DNA of 64,000 nt from Pseudomonadota bacterium (GTDB lineage: Bacteria; Pseudomonadota; Gammaproteobacteria; Steroidobacterales; Steroidobacteraceae). Of this stretch, positions 15,912 to 24,427 are shown one piece after another. The stretch covers positions 62,001 to 126,000 of the forward strand of contig JADIYJ010000003.1 in the NCBI GenBank assembly GCA_016705325.1, given 5' to 3'. Both the position numbers and the translations under genes were made by a program. The stretch's first letter is position 1, and each line of letters opens with the position of its first letter. The notes below the pieces were generated by a model that was not told the DNA's origin, made no database searches, and saw only the letters and a list, made by a program, of their open reading frames with translations.

Positions 15912-18176
15912 ATGAACCTGCGATCGCTGATGATGATTTGCATGGTGCTGGCGACCGCCGCGGCGCAGGCTGCCCAGCAGGCTCGTCCGCCGCGGGTGCA
16001 GCCCGAGGCGACCGGGCTGGAGGAGATAGTGGTCACGGCGCAGAGGCGCGAGGAACGTCTGCAGGACGTGCCGGTTGCCGTCACCGCCATCAGCGCCGAG
16101 CAGCTGCGCTCGCGCGGAATCACCAATGTCAGCGATCTTTCCGCCCTTGCGCCGAACGTCAACGTGCTTCCGGCCGCCGCCAACAACACCGGGGCCCACA
16201 TCTCGATCCGCGGCGCCGTGCAGCAGAATCCAGCGCTCTACTGGGATCCGACGGTCGGGATCTACCTCGACGGTGTCTACGTAGGCAAGAACCTCGGCAA
16301 TGTCTTCGACATCGTGGACCTTGAGCGCGTCGAAGTGCTGCGCGGTCCGCAGGGGACTCTCTATGGGCGCAATACGCTCGCAGGCGCGGTGAACCTCGTC
16401 ACTCGCCAGCCTTCGGGGAAGCTCAATGGCACGGCCAAGCTAGATCTCGGCAACTACGATCTGGCGGTTTTCGAGGGGACGCTCGACCTGCCGCGCTTCG
16501 GAATCGCGAGCGTCTCGCTCGGCGTGCGCAGCGAGCAGCGCGACGGCACCACCGAGACGACGCGCGGCAGCTCAGTGTCCGAACTCGATAACCGCGACAA
16601 CACGAGCGCCCGCGTGGCCGTAAACCTGGACTTCACGGACAACACCCAGGCCGCCTACCGCTTCGATTACGCCGACATCGACCAGACCCCGATGCATGGC
16701 TACCTGTCGCGAGCCGAGCCGTCGGTGTTGCCGTTCTTGCAGCCGTTCGTGACGGACGAACGCGACGACACGGTGAGCATCGACGGGCCGACGTTCGACC
16801 GCAGCAAAGTGCAAGGCCACGCGCTGACGTTGTCTTGGAACATTAACGACGCGAACACGCTGAAATCCATCACCGCCTATCGCAAGCTGGAGTGGAGTGA
16901 CGCGCTCGACCTCGACGGCTCGCCCGTTCCCGTCGCGCACCTCAGCCGGATCTCCGATTACGACGCGACCTCACAGGAATTGCAGCTCGTCGGCAGCGCC
17001 GCCGGCCGCTTCGCCTACGTCGGCGGGCTGTTCTACTTCGAGGACGACGGGTTCACCAACAATCCCCAGAGCTTCTTTTTCCATACCCTCAACTACGATT
17101 CCCGCTACGGGTACGGCACAAAAGCCTGGGCGGCGTACGGCCAGCTGGACTACAAGGCCACCGACGCCCTCACTTTGACCGCCGGGCTGCGCTACACCGA
17201 AGAAAAAAAGAACATCGAGCGGCAGCTCTCCTTCCAGGCACTGCCAGACCTACCGGAGTTCACAACGTTGATCCGGCCGGGTACCCGGGCCGAGGAGACC
17301 TTTACTGACACGACGCCGGTGTTGATCGCAGCCTACCGCTTCTCGGATGCCGTAAATGCTTATGCGAAATACGCCGAAGGCTTCAAGAGCGGCGGCTTCA
17401 ACGGCGAGTACGGCGATCCGGATCCCTCGCCCGCCGGAGTGGCCCTGAATGAGCGGGAGACGCGCGCACCCTTCGAGCCCGAAAAGGTGAAGTCCTATGA
17501 GCTCGGCCTCAAGGCCAGCTTCGCAGACGGACGGGCGATCCTGAATACCGCCGTCTTCGAGAACGACACGGACCAATTGCAGCTCTCCATCTTCCGCACC
17601 GTGGGAGCTTTCTCGTCAGTCATCCGCAACGCCGGCCGGGCGACCACCCGCGGGTTCGAGCTCGAGGCCGTGTGGGTGCCATCGGACGCCTTGCGGCTCC
17701 AGGCCAGCTACGGCTATCTCGATGCCGGGTACGATGAGTACATCGATGCCGGTGTCGATGAGGCCGACAACCGCGCGTTCATCCACGCCCCCGAGAATTC
17801 CTTCAATGTATTGGCCGATGCACGGCTTGCGCGCACGTCCTGGGGCGAGCTGCGCGGTATGCTCGACTATAGCTGGACGGACGATTACTACACCTACCCC
17901 TACCAGCTCGCCTCCAGCGGGCCGAGCTACAACCCGGCAGCTGCAATCGCCGGGGATACCCGGATCGGCAGTTACGGCCTGCTCAATGCACGCCTGGCGT
18001 TCATGGGCATCGAGATCGGGAACTCACAGGCGGAGGTGGCGCTCTGGGGCCGCAACCTGACCGATGAGGAGCACATCACCAACAACATCGACTTCGGGCC
18101 GGCTTTCGGCAGCCTGACCCCGGCGTATTACCTCGAGCCCCGCACGTACGGGCTGCAGGCGATCTTCCATTTCTAG
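15912..18176 (+). CDS. TonB-dependent outer-membrane receptor
   Basis: 754 residues with a signal peptide (about 1-22), a TonB box EEIVVTAQRRE near residues 37-47, and a plug domain to about 170 (VPVAVTAISAEQL, IRGAVQQNPALYWDPTVG, VEVLRGPQGTLYGRNTLAGAVNLVT). A 22-strand barrel follows, ending in a terminal aromatic (IFHF). It belongs to the large iron-complex/substrate receptor group common in sphingomonads and Steroidobacter relatives. It lies 310 bp after the MtmB-like gene in the same direction, so it may import the substrate or a cobalamin. The ligand cannot be told from sequence. Confidence 0.92.
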   Translation: MNLRSLMMICMVLATAAAQAAQQARPPRVQPEATGLEEIVVTAQRREERLQDVPVAVTAISAEQLRSRGITNVSDLSALAPNVNVLPAAANNTGAHISIRGAVQQNPALYWDPTVGIYLDGVYVGKNLGNVFDIVDLERVEVLRGPQGTLYGRNTLAGAVNLVTRQPSGKLNGTAKLDLGNYDLAVFEGTLDLPRFGIASVSLGVRSEQRDGTTETTRGSSVSELDNRDNTSARVAVNLDFTDNTQAAYRFDYADIDQTPMHGYLSRAEPSVLPFLQPFVTDERDDTVSIDGPTFDRSKVQGHALTLSWNINDANTLKSITAYRKLEWSDALDLDGSPVPVAHLSRISDYDATSQELQLVGSAAGRFAYVGGLFYFEDDGFTNNPQSFFFHTLNYDSRYGYGTKAWAAYGQLDYKATDALTLTAGLRYTEEKKNIERQLSFQALPDLPEFTTLIRPGTRAEETFTDTTPVLIAAYRFSDAVNAYAKYAEGFKSGGFNGEYGDPDPSPAGVALNERETRAPFEPEKVKSYELGLKASFADGRAILNTAVFENDTDQLQLSIFRTVGAFSSVIRNAGRATTRGFELEAVWVPSDALRLQASYGYLDAGYDEYIDAGVDEADNRAFIHAPENSFNVLADARLARTSWGELRGMLDYSWTDDYYTYPYQLASSGPSYNPAAAIAGDTRIGSYGLLNARLAFMGIEIGNSQAEVALWGRNLTDEEHITNNIDFGPAFGSLTPAYYLEPRTYGLQAIFHF

Positions 18177-18489
18177 CTGCACGCGCCACAGTCGAGCGGA
18201 ACCCGGAGTGTCACATTTGCTTACGTGGCTGCACGGCGGTAGATTCACATCCGATGCGATGCCCCGATAGGGGCCGCTGTCTGATCGCCCTGTCGGTGGG
18301 TGCCCGAACGTTCACCGATGGGTGGCGGGTCGGGACTTCAACCCTAAGCAGGAGTTCCGATCATGGCGATCACACCGATGCGATGCCTAATGGCATCGCG
18401 GTCTTTGCCCGGTCAGGTAGACCTGCTGGGTTCCCGGACGTCCGTCATCGGCGGTCGGGACACTCATCCACTCTGCAGGAGAACCGACC
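18177..18489. other. Intergenic region with a short hairpin
   Basis: 313 bp. It contains an 8-bp stem GCGATGCC-TAAT-GGCATCGC at 18380-18399 without a T-tract. An AGGAG followed by an ATG at 18363 opens a 72-codon frame with no recognisable protein character. AGGAGA at 18476-18481 serves the HNH gene. Confidence 0.35.
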
Positions 18490-18855
18490 GTGGCCAGATC
18501 CCTTTCCAAAATCCGTTCCAGGGCACTTCACTCACAGGGCGGCCGCTGCTTTTATTGCAGCGTCCTGATGTGGTCCGATGACTGCGCCGCCTTCGCCAGA
18601 CGTCACGGGCTGACGCCGCGCATTGCGCGATGGCTGCAGTGCACGGCGGAGCATCTGCAGGCACGGCAGGAGGGTGGTCGCGACTCGATCAAGAACATTG
18701 CCGCAGTGTGTCGGGTGTGTAATCACCGGCGGCATGCACAGCGCAAGATTGCGCTGACCCCGGAGGAGTATCGCGCGCTCGTCAGGAAGCGCGTATCACG
18801 CAAGGCCTGGCATCCGCCCCAGGTGTTTGAGCGGGGATTGATCGGCAGCGGTTGA
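18490..18855 (+). CDS. HNH-endonuclease-like zinc protein
   Basis: 121 residues from a GTG with AGGAGA nine bases upstream. A zinc-binding Cys pair, CFYC, near residue 20 is matched by CRVC near residue 76. Between them lies TAEHLQARQEGGRDSIKNIA, which is the His-Asn core of the HNH fold (H55, N68) and is followed by NHRRHAQRK. Such small proteins are DNA nucleases, often of phage or mobile origin. There is no partner gene; the location at the edge of a transposon-rich region fits an acquired gene. Confidence 0.72.
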   Translation: MARSLSKIRSRALHSQGGRCFYCSVLMWSDDCAAFARRHGLTPRIARWLQCTAEHLQARQEGGRDSIKNIAAVCRVCNHRRHAQRKIALTPEEYRALVRKRVSRKAWHPPQVFERGLIGSG

Positions 18856-18984
18856 GGGGACGCTGCTTTGCAGCTACTCGGCCCGTCACGGGCCTCGCCT
18901 TTCGTGCCCGCCTGAGTATCGCGCCCCGAGCGCGATGGTGCGCGGGTCCGGCGAACCGATGGGGGGTTCGGCCGGTGGGTACGG

Positions 18985-19062
18985 TCAGGAGGTCAGGTTT
19001 TCGACCTGTTGCAGCAGGTAGAGCACGATCGAGCCCAGCATCACGATAGCGACTATAGCCAT
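18985..19062 (-). CDS. Possible 25-residue single-span membrane peptide
   Basis: An ATG at 19062 preceded by GGAAG at a six-base spacing opens a 25-codon reading frame, MAIVAIVMLGSIVLYLLQQ followed by VENLTS. This is one hydrophobic helix with a short polar tail. Small membrane peptides of this type exist, but without conservation data this stays tentative. The surrounding 18856-19302 has no other gene I can support. Confidence 0.3.
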   Translation of the reverse strand: MAIVAIVMLGSIVLYLLQQVENLTS

Positions 19063-19302
19063 GACGATCTTCCGTTCGCGCCTGGTTGGCGTGCGCAGAG
19101 TATGAGACCGTATTGTTGCAGTGCAACAGCGCTGCGATGAAGCGTGCGGTCGGTCACAGGAACACGCCGGACGACACATCATGTTCGTCGAGTTGAAACC
19201 TTGCGGCGCCGGCGGGATCACTGCGGCGCGTCGCTGCGCACGGCGGCGTTTGAGTTTCCGGCCCGTGGGCACTACCTTCAAAGACGGTGGCTTCTGAGCA
19301 CC

Positions 19303-20724
19303 CGTGAACCAATCGACTTTGTCACCGCGATGGCTGGCAGAACGTCGTGCTGCCGTGGCAGGCGTCAGCCAATGCCGTTACATCGGCGGTGCGGTTTTTC
19401 GTGCGCCCGGGCGATTTCGCTTCGGCCCAAGCCTTCTTGGAGCCGGGATTGAGCCGCAAGGCTCGCCCGCGGGGCTCCGATCAGGGCTGCAACGCGATAT
19501 TCAGGCTCCGCATGCGCATCAGGTTGTGCGCCAGCGCATGCCAGAGCAGCACACCGCGCGCTTTGAGCCCACCGCGCACGAGGAACCGGTAGAGGCCTCG
19601 CCTGCGCACCTGCGCGTTGGTGCATTCGATGCTGGCGGCGCGCTGCTTGTACAGCTCCTTGGCTGGCTCGCTGGCCATGAAGGCCCGCCACCGGGCAACG
19701 TTTGCGCTGTCGGTGCCCTTGGGAGTGAACGGATCGCTGCTCGGGTCTTTGCTTCTGGGTGGCGGCATCACGGGCTGTGTGCCACGTTGCGCAACCTCGT
19801 CGATCGCTTGCAATTTCGAGTAACCGCCGTCGGCCAGCCAGTGCTCGGGGGTGTGCCCGTAGCGCTGCTCGATCTGCTCGTGCATCGGCACCATTTGGCC
19901 CATGTCGCTGCCGATGTTCACGAGATCCACGCCGGCGATGAGTTGCGTAGCGGTATCGACCGCCAGTTGTGCGTTGAACGCCGGGCGGAATCCGCCGTCG
20001 GCCATCTTCATCACGCGCGCCTCGATCTGCTGCATCGTCGCCAGCGCCTGAGCGATGCGCTCTTGCCTCGTGCAGGAACTTCTCGAGCCGGCCACGGCGC
20101 CGGAAGCTGGCCGCCTTGGCCGAGGCGCGAATCCGCATGCCGTCCTGCGACACCACGCCCAGCGTCACCAGCTTGCGCTCGAGCAACGAGGCGATGCTGC
20201 GGGTCAGTTGCGCATCGAGCCACGCGACGTGCCGGGTGCGAAAGTCCGCCAGCGTGTGGTAGTTCACCCCCACGCCGCCGCAGATCCAGCGATACGCGTC
20301 ATCGCGCTCGCACAGCCGATCGATCTCGCGTGCCGAGCCCACGCCATCGATGGTCGCCCACAGCCACAGCGCCACCAGAATCGCCGGGTCGATTGCCGGA
20401 CGGCCCGCCACACCTTCCACCGCCTTGATCTTCGTGTGCAACGGCTCGATGTCCAGCGACTGCACGAACGCCCACACGGTGCGTGCGGCGTGATCACTGC
20501 CCAGCAGCGAGTCCAGGTCGCAGGCGCGAAGTTCGACCTGGTCGCGCTGCGCCACCATCACACGGGCTACCCCAGCGTTCGGCGCTTCGACCGGCTCGCG
20601 CGGCGTTGCCGGGACCGGCAGCTCGCTCTCATCGAACAGCGTCGCGCTGCGACGCTCGGGCTCTCGTTCGGGGGTGTCGGTGCTCATGCACCGATTATCG
20701 CTGAGGCGAGCCGATTAATTCAGG
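19303..20724. mobile_element. IS1182-like element, decayed
   Basis: Boundaries are inferred from an imperfect 16-bp inverted repeat: CGTGAACCAATCGACT at 19303-19318 against the complement of 20709-20724 (CCTGAATTAATCGGCT), 12 of 16 matching. A frameshifted transposase lies between them. The right end stops eight bases before the start codon of an ABC permease gene. Confidence 0.5.
19481..20687 (-). pseudogene. IS1182-family transposase, frameshifted
   Basis: The first frame (20687 down to about 20075) gives the N-terminal half: DSLLGSDHAARTVWAFVQSL, GRPAIDPAILVALWLWATID, NYHTLADFRTRH and VSQDGMRIRASA. A second frame continues with RQERIAQAL, NAQLAVDTATQLIAGVDLV, HWLADGGYSKLQAI, CTNAQVRRRGLYRF and ALAHNLMRM to 19481. 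The switch lies near 20070-20085 at GAGGCAAGAGCG and is explained by a one-base change. There is no slippery heptamer, so this looks like inactivation and not programmed frameshifting. Confidence 0.85.
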
Positions 20725-20731
20725 TTCTGAG

Positions 20732-21776
20732 ATGCTGCGCAGAAACATCGAGAACATCTACCGCCTGGGTGTGAAGGAACTGTGGAGCCTGCGGCGCGAC
20801 CCGGTGATGCTGGTGCTGATCGTGTATGCGTTCACCTTCGCGGTGTACGCGGCAGCCAGTTCCATGCCCGAAACGTTGAATAACGCGCCCATCGCCATCG
20901 TCGACGAGGATCGCTCGCCACTGTCGCAGCGGATCGTCGCGGCCTTCTATCCGCCCGCGTTCACGCCGCCGATCATGATCGATCAGTCCCAGGTCGATCC
21001 AGGCATGGACGCGGGCGATTACACCTTCGCGCTGATCATCCCGCCTAATTTCCAGCGCGACGTGCTGGCCGGTCGCCAGGCCGAGATCCAGCTCAACACC
21101 GACGCCACCCGCATGATGCAGGCCTTCACCGGCAGCGCCTACATCCAGCAGATTGTGATGGGCGAAATCAACGAGTCCGTCCAGCGCCATCGCGGCGGCA
21201 CCACGCCCGCGGTGGATCTGGAGCTGCGCGCGCGGTTCAACCCGACGCTTGACAAGAGCTGGTTTGGCGGTCTGACCGAGATCATCGACCGGATCACCAT
21301 GCTCTCCATCATCCTGGCCGGTGCGGCTCTGATCCGCGAGCGCGAGCACGGCACCATCGAGCACCTGCTGGTGATGCCGGTAACGCCGGCCGAGATCATG
21401 CTGGCCAAGATCTGGTCGATGGGGCTGGTGGTGCTGGCGGCGGCCGCGCTGATGCTGTTTGCCACCACCTCGCTGGGCATCTTCATGGCCACGCTGGCCC
21501 GCAACATGCCGCAGTTCGGCATGTTGCTGGTGCTGACCATCATGCCGCTGCAGATGCTCTCCGGCGGCAACACGCCCTTCGAGAGCATGCTCGCCCCCGT
21601 CCAGTTCGTGATGCAGGCGGCGCCGACCACGCATTTCGTCAGGCTGGGCGGCGCCATCCTGTTCCGCGGTGCCGGCTTCGACATCGTCTGGCCGCAGTTC
21701 CTGGCACTGGCCGTGATCGGTGCGGTGCTGTTCGCCGCTGGCGCGCTTCCGCAAGACCATCGGCCAGATGGCGTGA
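20732..21776 (+). pseudogene. ABC-2 type permease (YhhJ-like) with internal deletion and shifted C-terminus
   Basis: The N-terminus is intact (RRDPVMLVLIVYAFTFAVY) and the family signatures IREREHGTIEHLLVMPVTP, MPLQMLSGGNTP and AAPTTHFV are present. Compared with YhhJ/YbhR-type permeases, about 28 residues that normally follow VVLAAA are missing in frame, which removes a membrane segment. The conserved end RFRKTIGQM is in another frame, ending at a stop at 21774-21776. The start is eight bases from the IS1182 end, and no ATPase or membrane-fusion partner is present. It is a remnant of an efflux operon. Confidence 0.78.
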
Positions 21777-21929
21777 ACTCGGGGTTCCCTTGATTTCACT
21801 GCCAAGAGTGCCGGTAGAAAAGGCGCGTATTTCCCGTGGGATTTTGGGGTGCACCGCGCCAGGTCATTGATCCGATTGCGGTTCCTGTTCACGGTCAAGG
21901 TGGCGCATTTCGGCCGAGCCGAGGGCGTG

Positions 21930-22310
21930 TCAGGGCCTGCCGACGGCCACGTTCCGTACCCCGCGTGACGGCAGCAGCCGCTCGAGGTACTGCTCGATCG
22001 GGAATCGAAACACGCCGCGCAAATTGATGCCCTCGGTGCGGGTCGGGGCGATCCGCCCGATCAGTTCGGGTGGCACGGCGGTCGAGCGTCGGGCGTTCCA
22101 TTGATCGAGGGCGGCCTGCATTTCGTCGTCGCGCCTGGCCTGATAGCCGGCGACCCGCCCGGTGTAGATGGCGCGCTTCAATGCGTTCACGGCCTCGCCG
22201 CGGTTGAGCACGCGCAGCAACTCGCGGCGGAAGGTCGCATTGACGAAGTAGTCGGCGAGAAAGACCGCGGACGGTGCGTACGTCATGCCGTGGCCCAGGT
22301 ACGACCCCTC
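21930..22310 (-). pseudogene. C-terminal fragment of a Tn3-family transposase
   Basis: SAVFLADYFVNATFRRELLRV, NRGEAVNALKRAIYTGRVAG and the ending PPELIGRIAPTRTEGINLRG match the C-terminal region of TnpA of Tn3 elements. Part of the conserved stretch between QAALD and QWNARR is missing. Nothing N-terminal is present on this strand; an N-terminal fragment of a similar protein lies 1.5 kb away on the opposite strand (23848-24132). The two probably mark the ends of a collapsed transposon. Confidence 0.7.
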
Positions 22311-22607
22311 GAGAGCAGGTTCTTCGAGGCTGCGAGCCAGGACTGCTGGATGGGTTTCGACTATGTGCCGGAGGAGGCCGGGCGCATGCTCGAGGACCCG
22401 GCTCTGGTACGACGAGCGAGTCTCGACCAGGTCAGGACGATGCTGACGTACTGCGTGCGGGGCGAGCGGTTCTGCGACGGGCGCTGGGGCGCGATGATCC
22501 AGGGCGGCCACGTGCAACGGTTGCTCGAGCGGTTGGCGGAGAGTCGAGCGCAGTCCCGACCGGCGGGTCGGGTTGACCTGGAGCCATTACCGGGGAAATT
22601 TAATGGC
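22305..22607 (+). pseudogene. DUF6508-like domain remnant in frame with VapB
   Basis: FFEAASQDCWMGFDY, EDPALVRRASLDQVRTMLTY and RGERFCDGRWGAMIQGGHVQ resemble DUF6508, including the RxxRFCDG...GH core. There is an ATG at 22350, but no ribosome binding site is evident and no stop separates this reading from the VapB gene at 22608, so the domain would be fused to the antitoxin if translated. The domain function is unknown. It may be a decayed gene whose stop codon was lost. Confidence 0.5.
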
Positions 22608-22871
22608 ATGAGCAGCATACAGTCCAGGGTAACGGCGCAAGGGCAGATCTCCGTACCGGCCGAGGTGCGCCGGCAGCTGGGTGTCGGCCCGGGGTCGGTG
22701 CTGGTGTGGGAATGGCGCGACGGCGAGTTCGTCGTGCGGCGCGTCGGCAAGTGTTCGTCGCAGGAAATCCACTCGGCACTGTTTGGCGACGCCAGGCCCG
22801 CAAAGGGCAAGCCGGTGGACGTCAAGGCTGGCATTCGCAAGTACATGCGTCAGCGTCATGCGCGCGGTTGA
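22608..22871 (+). CDS. AbrB-fold VapB antitoxin
   Basis: 87 residues from the ATG at 22608. The N-terminus SSIQSRVTAQGQISVPAEVRR is the AbrB/MazE swapped-hairpin motif with the usual QGQISVPAEVR core, and the C-terminal half is a basic toxin-binding tail. The stop overlaps the PIN-toxin start by 14 bases. The open frame continues upstream into a DUF6508-like remnant, so a longer fused product cannot be excluded. It probably represses its own promoter together with the toxin. Confidence 0.82.
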   Translation: MSSIQSRVTAQGQISVPAEVRRQLGVGPGSVLVWEWRDGEFVVRRVGKCSSQEIHSALFGDARPAKGKPVDVKAGIRKYMRQRHARG

Positions 22872-23238
22872 TACCAACCTGCTGGTGCGTCTGCTGGTGC
22901 GTGACGATGCCGCGCAGGTGAAAGCGGCCGAGGAATTCGTGGCTGGTGGCGCCTGGGTCTCGCAGCTGGTGCTCGCCGAGACGATCTGGGTACTCGATGC
23001 CGTGCACGAGCGGAGCGCGGCGCAGCTGGCCGCGGCGGTTGAAATGTTGCTCAATCATGAGCGGCTGACCGTACAGGATGCGGATGCCGTGCAGCGCGCG
23101 CTCGAGCATTTTCGCGCCCGTCCCGCGCCCGGCTTTTCCGACTGCCTGGTGCTCGAGATCGCGCGCAAGGCAGGGCACCTGCCGCTGGGGACGTTCGATC
23201 GGGCGTCGTCGAAACTCGAGGGTGCGCAGCGGGTTTGA
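22858..23238 (+). CDS. PIN-domain toxin (VapC type)
   Basis: 126 residues from the ATG at 22858, overlapping the antitoxin gene. PIN residues are present: Asp4 in MRAVDTNLLVRLLVRDD, Glu40 in VLAETIWVLD, and the GFSDCLVLEIARKAG and LGTFDR motifs near residues 94 and 114. This is the Mg-dependent ribonuclease fold of VapC toxins. Length and motifs are complete, so it may be functional although it sits inside transposon debris. Confidence 0.87.
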   Translation: MRAVDTNLLVRLLVRDDAAQVKAAEEFVAGGAWVSQLVLAETIWVLDAVHERSAAQLAAAVEMLLNHERLTVQDADAVQRALEHFRARPAPGFSDCLVLEIARKAGHLPLGTFDRASSKLEGAQRV

Positions 23239-23303
23239 TCGCCGAATCCGGTTTCGCAGTGACCGGATCCGGGAAGGCGGAGTTGAGCGACGCCACTCTG
23301 TGG

Positions 23304-23762
23304 TTACTCGATCCCGCGACGCTCTGGCGTCGTGCCTCGCTGCGGCCCAGCCCGCATCCGAGGTTTGGTTGGGCAGGAGGAGGGCCGTCGGGCCGGTTGG
23401 CGCTGCGTGTCGCCGACGTAGGCGCCGAGCGCTTCGAGGGCACGCGTCTCGAGCGCTGGTGCCGTGATGAGTCCGCGCCGGGCGAGTGCCTCGATGTCGG
23501 CGCGATCCTGCGCTGAGAATCGTCCGAGCTTGCTGACGGCGAGATCGATGGGCGTGAGTATGCGCACGTCGAGAACCTTGGGGTCGATGCCCTCCAGGAT
23601 CAACGGCAGCGAGTCCCGCTGCGCGTCCTCGTGCACCATGCCGATGGGAAGAACCTCGACAGGCAAGTGCCTGAGCGAAGCTTCGATGCGCCCGGCAAGT
23701 TCGCGGAATGCGGCGACGTACTCGCGCCGGGTCCAGGGCTCAGGCCGCACGGGCAGACTCCG
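23304..23762 (-). pseudogene. C-terminal fragment of a DUF6036-like protein
   Basis: From REYVAAFRELAGRIEASL through VHEDAQRDSLPLILEGI, LDVRILTPIDLAVSKLGRFS and AQDRADIEALARRGLI the frame matches the C-terminal half of DUF6036, a nucleotidyltransferase-like family often found in mobile DNA. The upstream reading is out of frame and low complexity, so the N-terminal half is lost. It is opposite in orientation to the neighbouring VapBC genes. Confidence 0.55.
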
Positions 23763-23847
23763 TTTGCAGCATCGGCAGGAACCGGGACGGCGGCAGCGGT
23801 GTTTGTGCGAGTCATTGTGAGAACACGCGCGGCTCCGACGCGCCCGG

Positions 23848-24132
23848 ATGCAGTGCTTCGGCGAGCGCGAGGTAACGGCCTTTGAGATCGCGGTGTTCTG
23901 CCAGTTCTCGGCCGACGAGTGCCGGATCATCGAGGAACGCCGACGACCGGAGCTGAAGCTCGGGTTCGCCCTGCAGATTGGCTTTCTGCGCATGAGCGGG
24001 CGGCTGCTCGAGGCGGTTCGGTTCGGTTCGGATCGGATCGTCCCGCCGCGGCTCTGGCGCCACCTGGGCGCGCGCGTCGGCGTGGCCGCTCCGGACTTGG
24101 CCTCGCTTGGAGCCATGTATCGCCGCGTGCCG
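23848..24132 (+). pseudogene. N-terminal fragment of a Tn3-family transposase (DUF4158)
   Basis: FCQFSADECRIIEERRRPEL, LGFALQIGFLRMSGR and RIVPPRLWRHLGARVGVAAP match the N-terminal DUF4158 region of Tn3-type transposases. A run of GGTTC/GGATC pentamers near 24015-24040 inserts extra residues (FGSDR) between otherwise contiguous motifs, suggesting a small slippage expansion. The reading is lost after about 24130. It pairs with the C-terminal TnpA fragment at 21930-22310. Confidence 0.65.
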
Positions 24133-24199
24133 ACGCAGTGCATTGCCTGCGGCGTCGTCCGGGCAACTGCCGTTCGCAACCTTACGAGGGCCAGGAATA

Positions 24200-24394
24200 G
24201 TGTCTCGAAAAGTCCCGCTGAACCCAGGTCATCCGGAGCGGATCTGCTGGGGGTGCGACCACTACTGTTCGTCGGACGATCTGCGCTGCGGCAACGGCAC
24301 GATCCGGACGCCGCACCCGGTCGAGCTCTTCGGGCCCGACTGGCTCGAGCATGGGCTCGATGCCGAGAAGCGGCGTCAAGGCGGAGCCGGATAG
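24200..24394 (+). CDS. DUF3079 family protein
   Basis: 64 residues from the GTG at 24200. The family core is clear: PLNPGHPERICWGCDHYC, then DDLRCGNGTIRTPHPVELFG and DWLE. Four cysteines in CWGCDHYC...RC suggest a zinc or Fe-S site. The family is small, conserved in proteobacteria and uncharacterised. It lies between Tn3 debris and the glucoamylase operon, and no partner is indicated. Confidence 0.82.
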   Translation: MSRKVPLNPGHPERICWGCDHYCSSDDLRCGNGTIRTPHPVELFGPDWLEHGLDAEKRRQGGAG

Positions 24395-24427
24395 GGTTCC
24401 AAACGTAATATCACTGCTGGTGAAGGG

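Noticed and set aside
18363..18581. 72-codon frame with an AGGAG upstream, before the HNH gene
   Set aside because: No protein-like pattern and it overlaps the HNH gene by 90 bases; kept only as a note.
20070..20095. Programmed frameshift in the IS1182-type transposase
   Set aside because: There is no slippery heptamer or downstream structure at the switch; a simple indel explains it.
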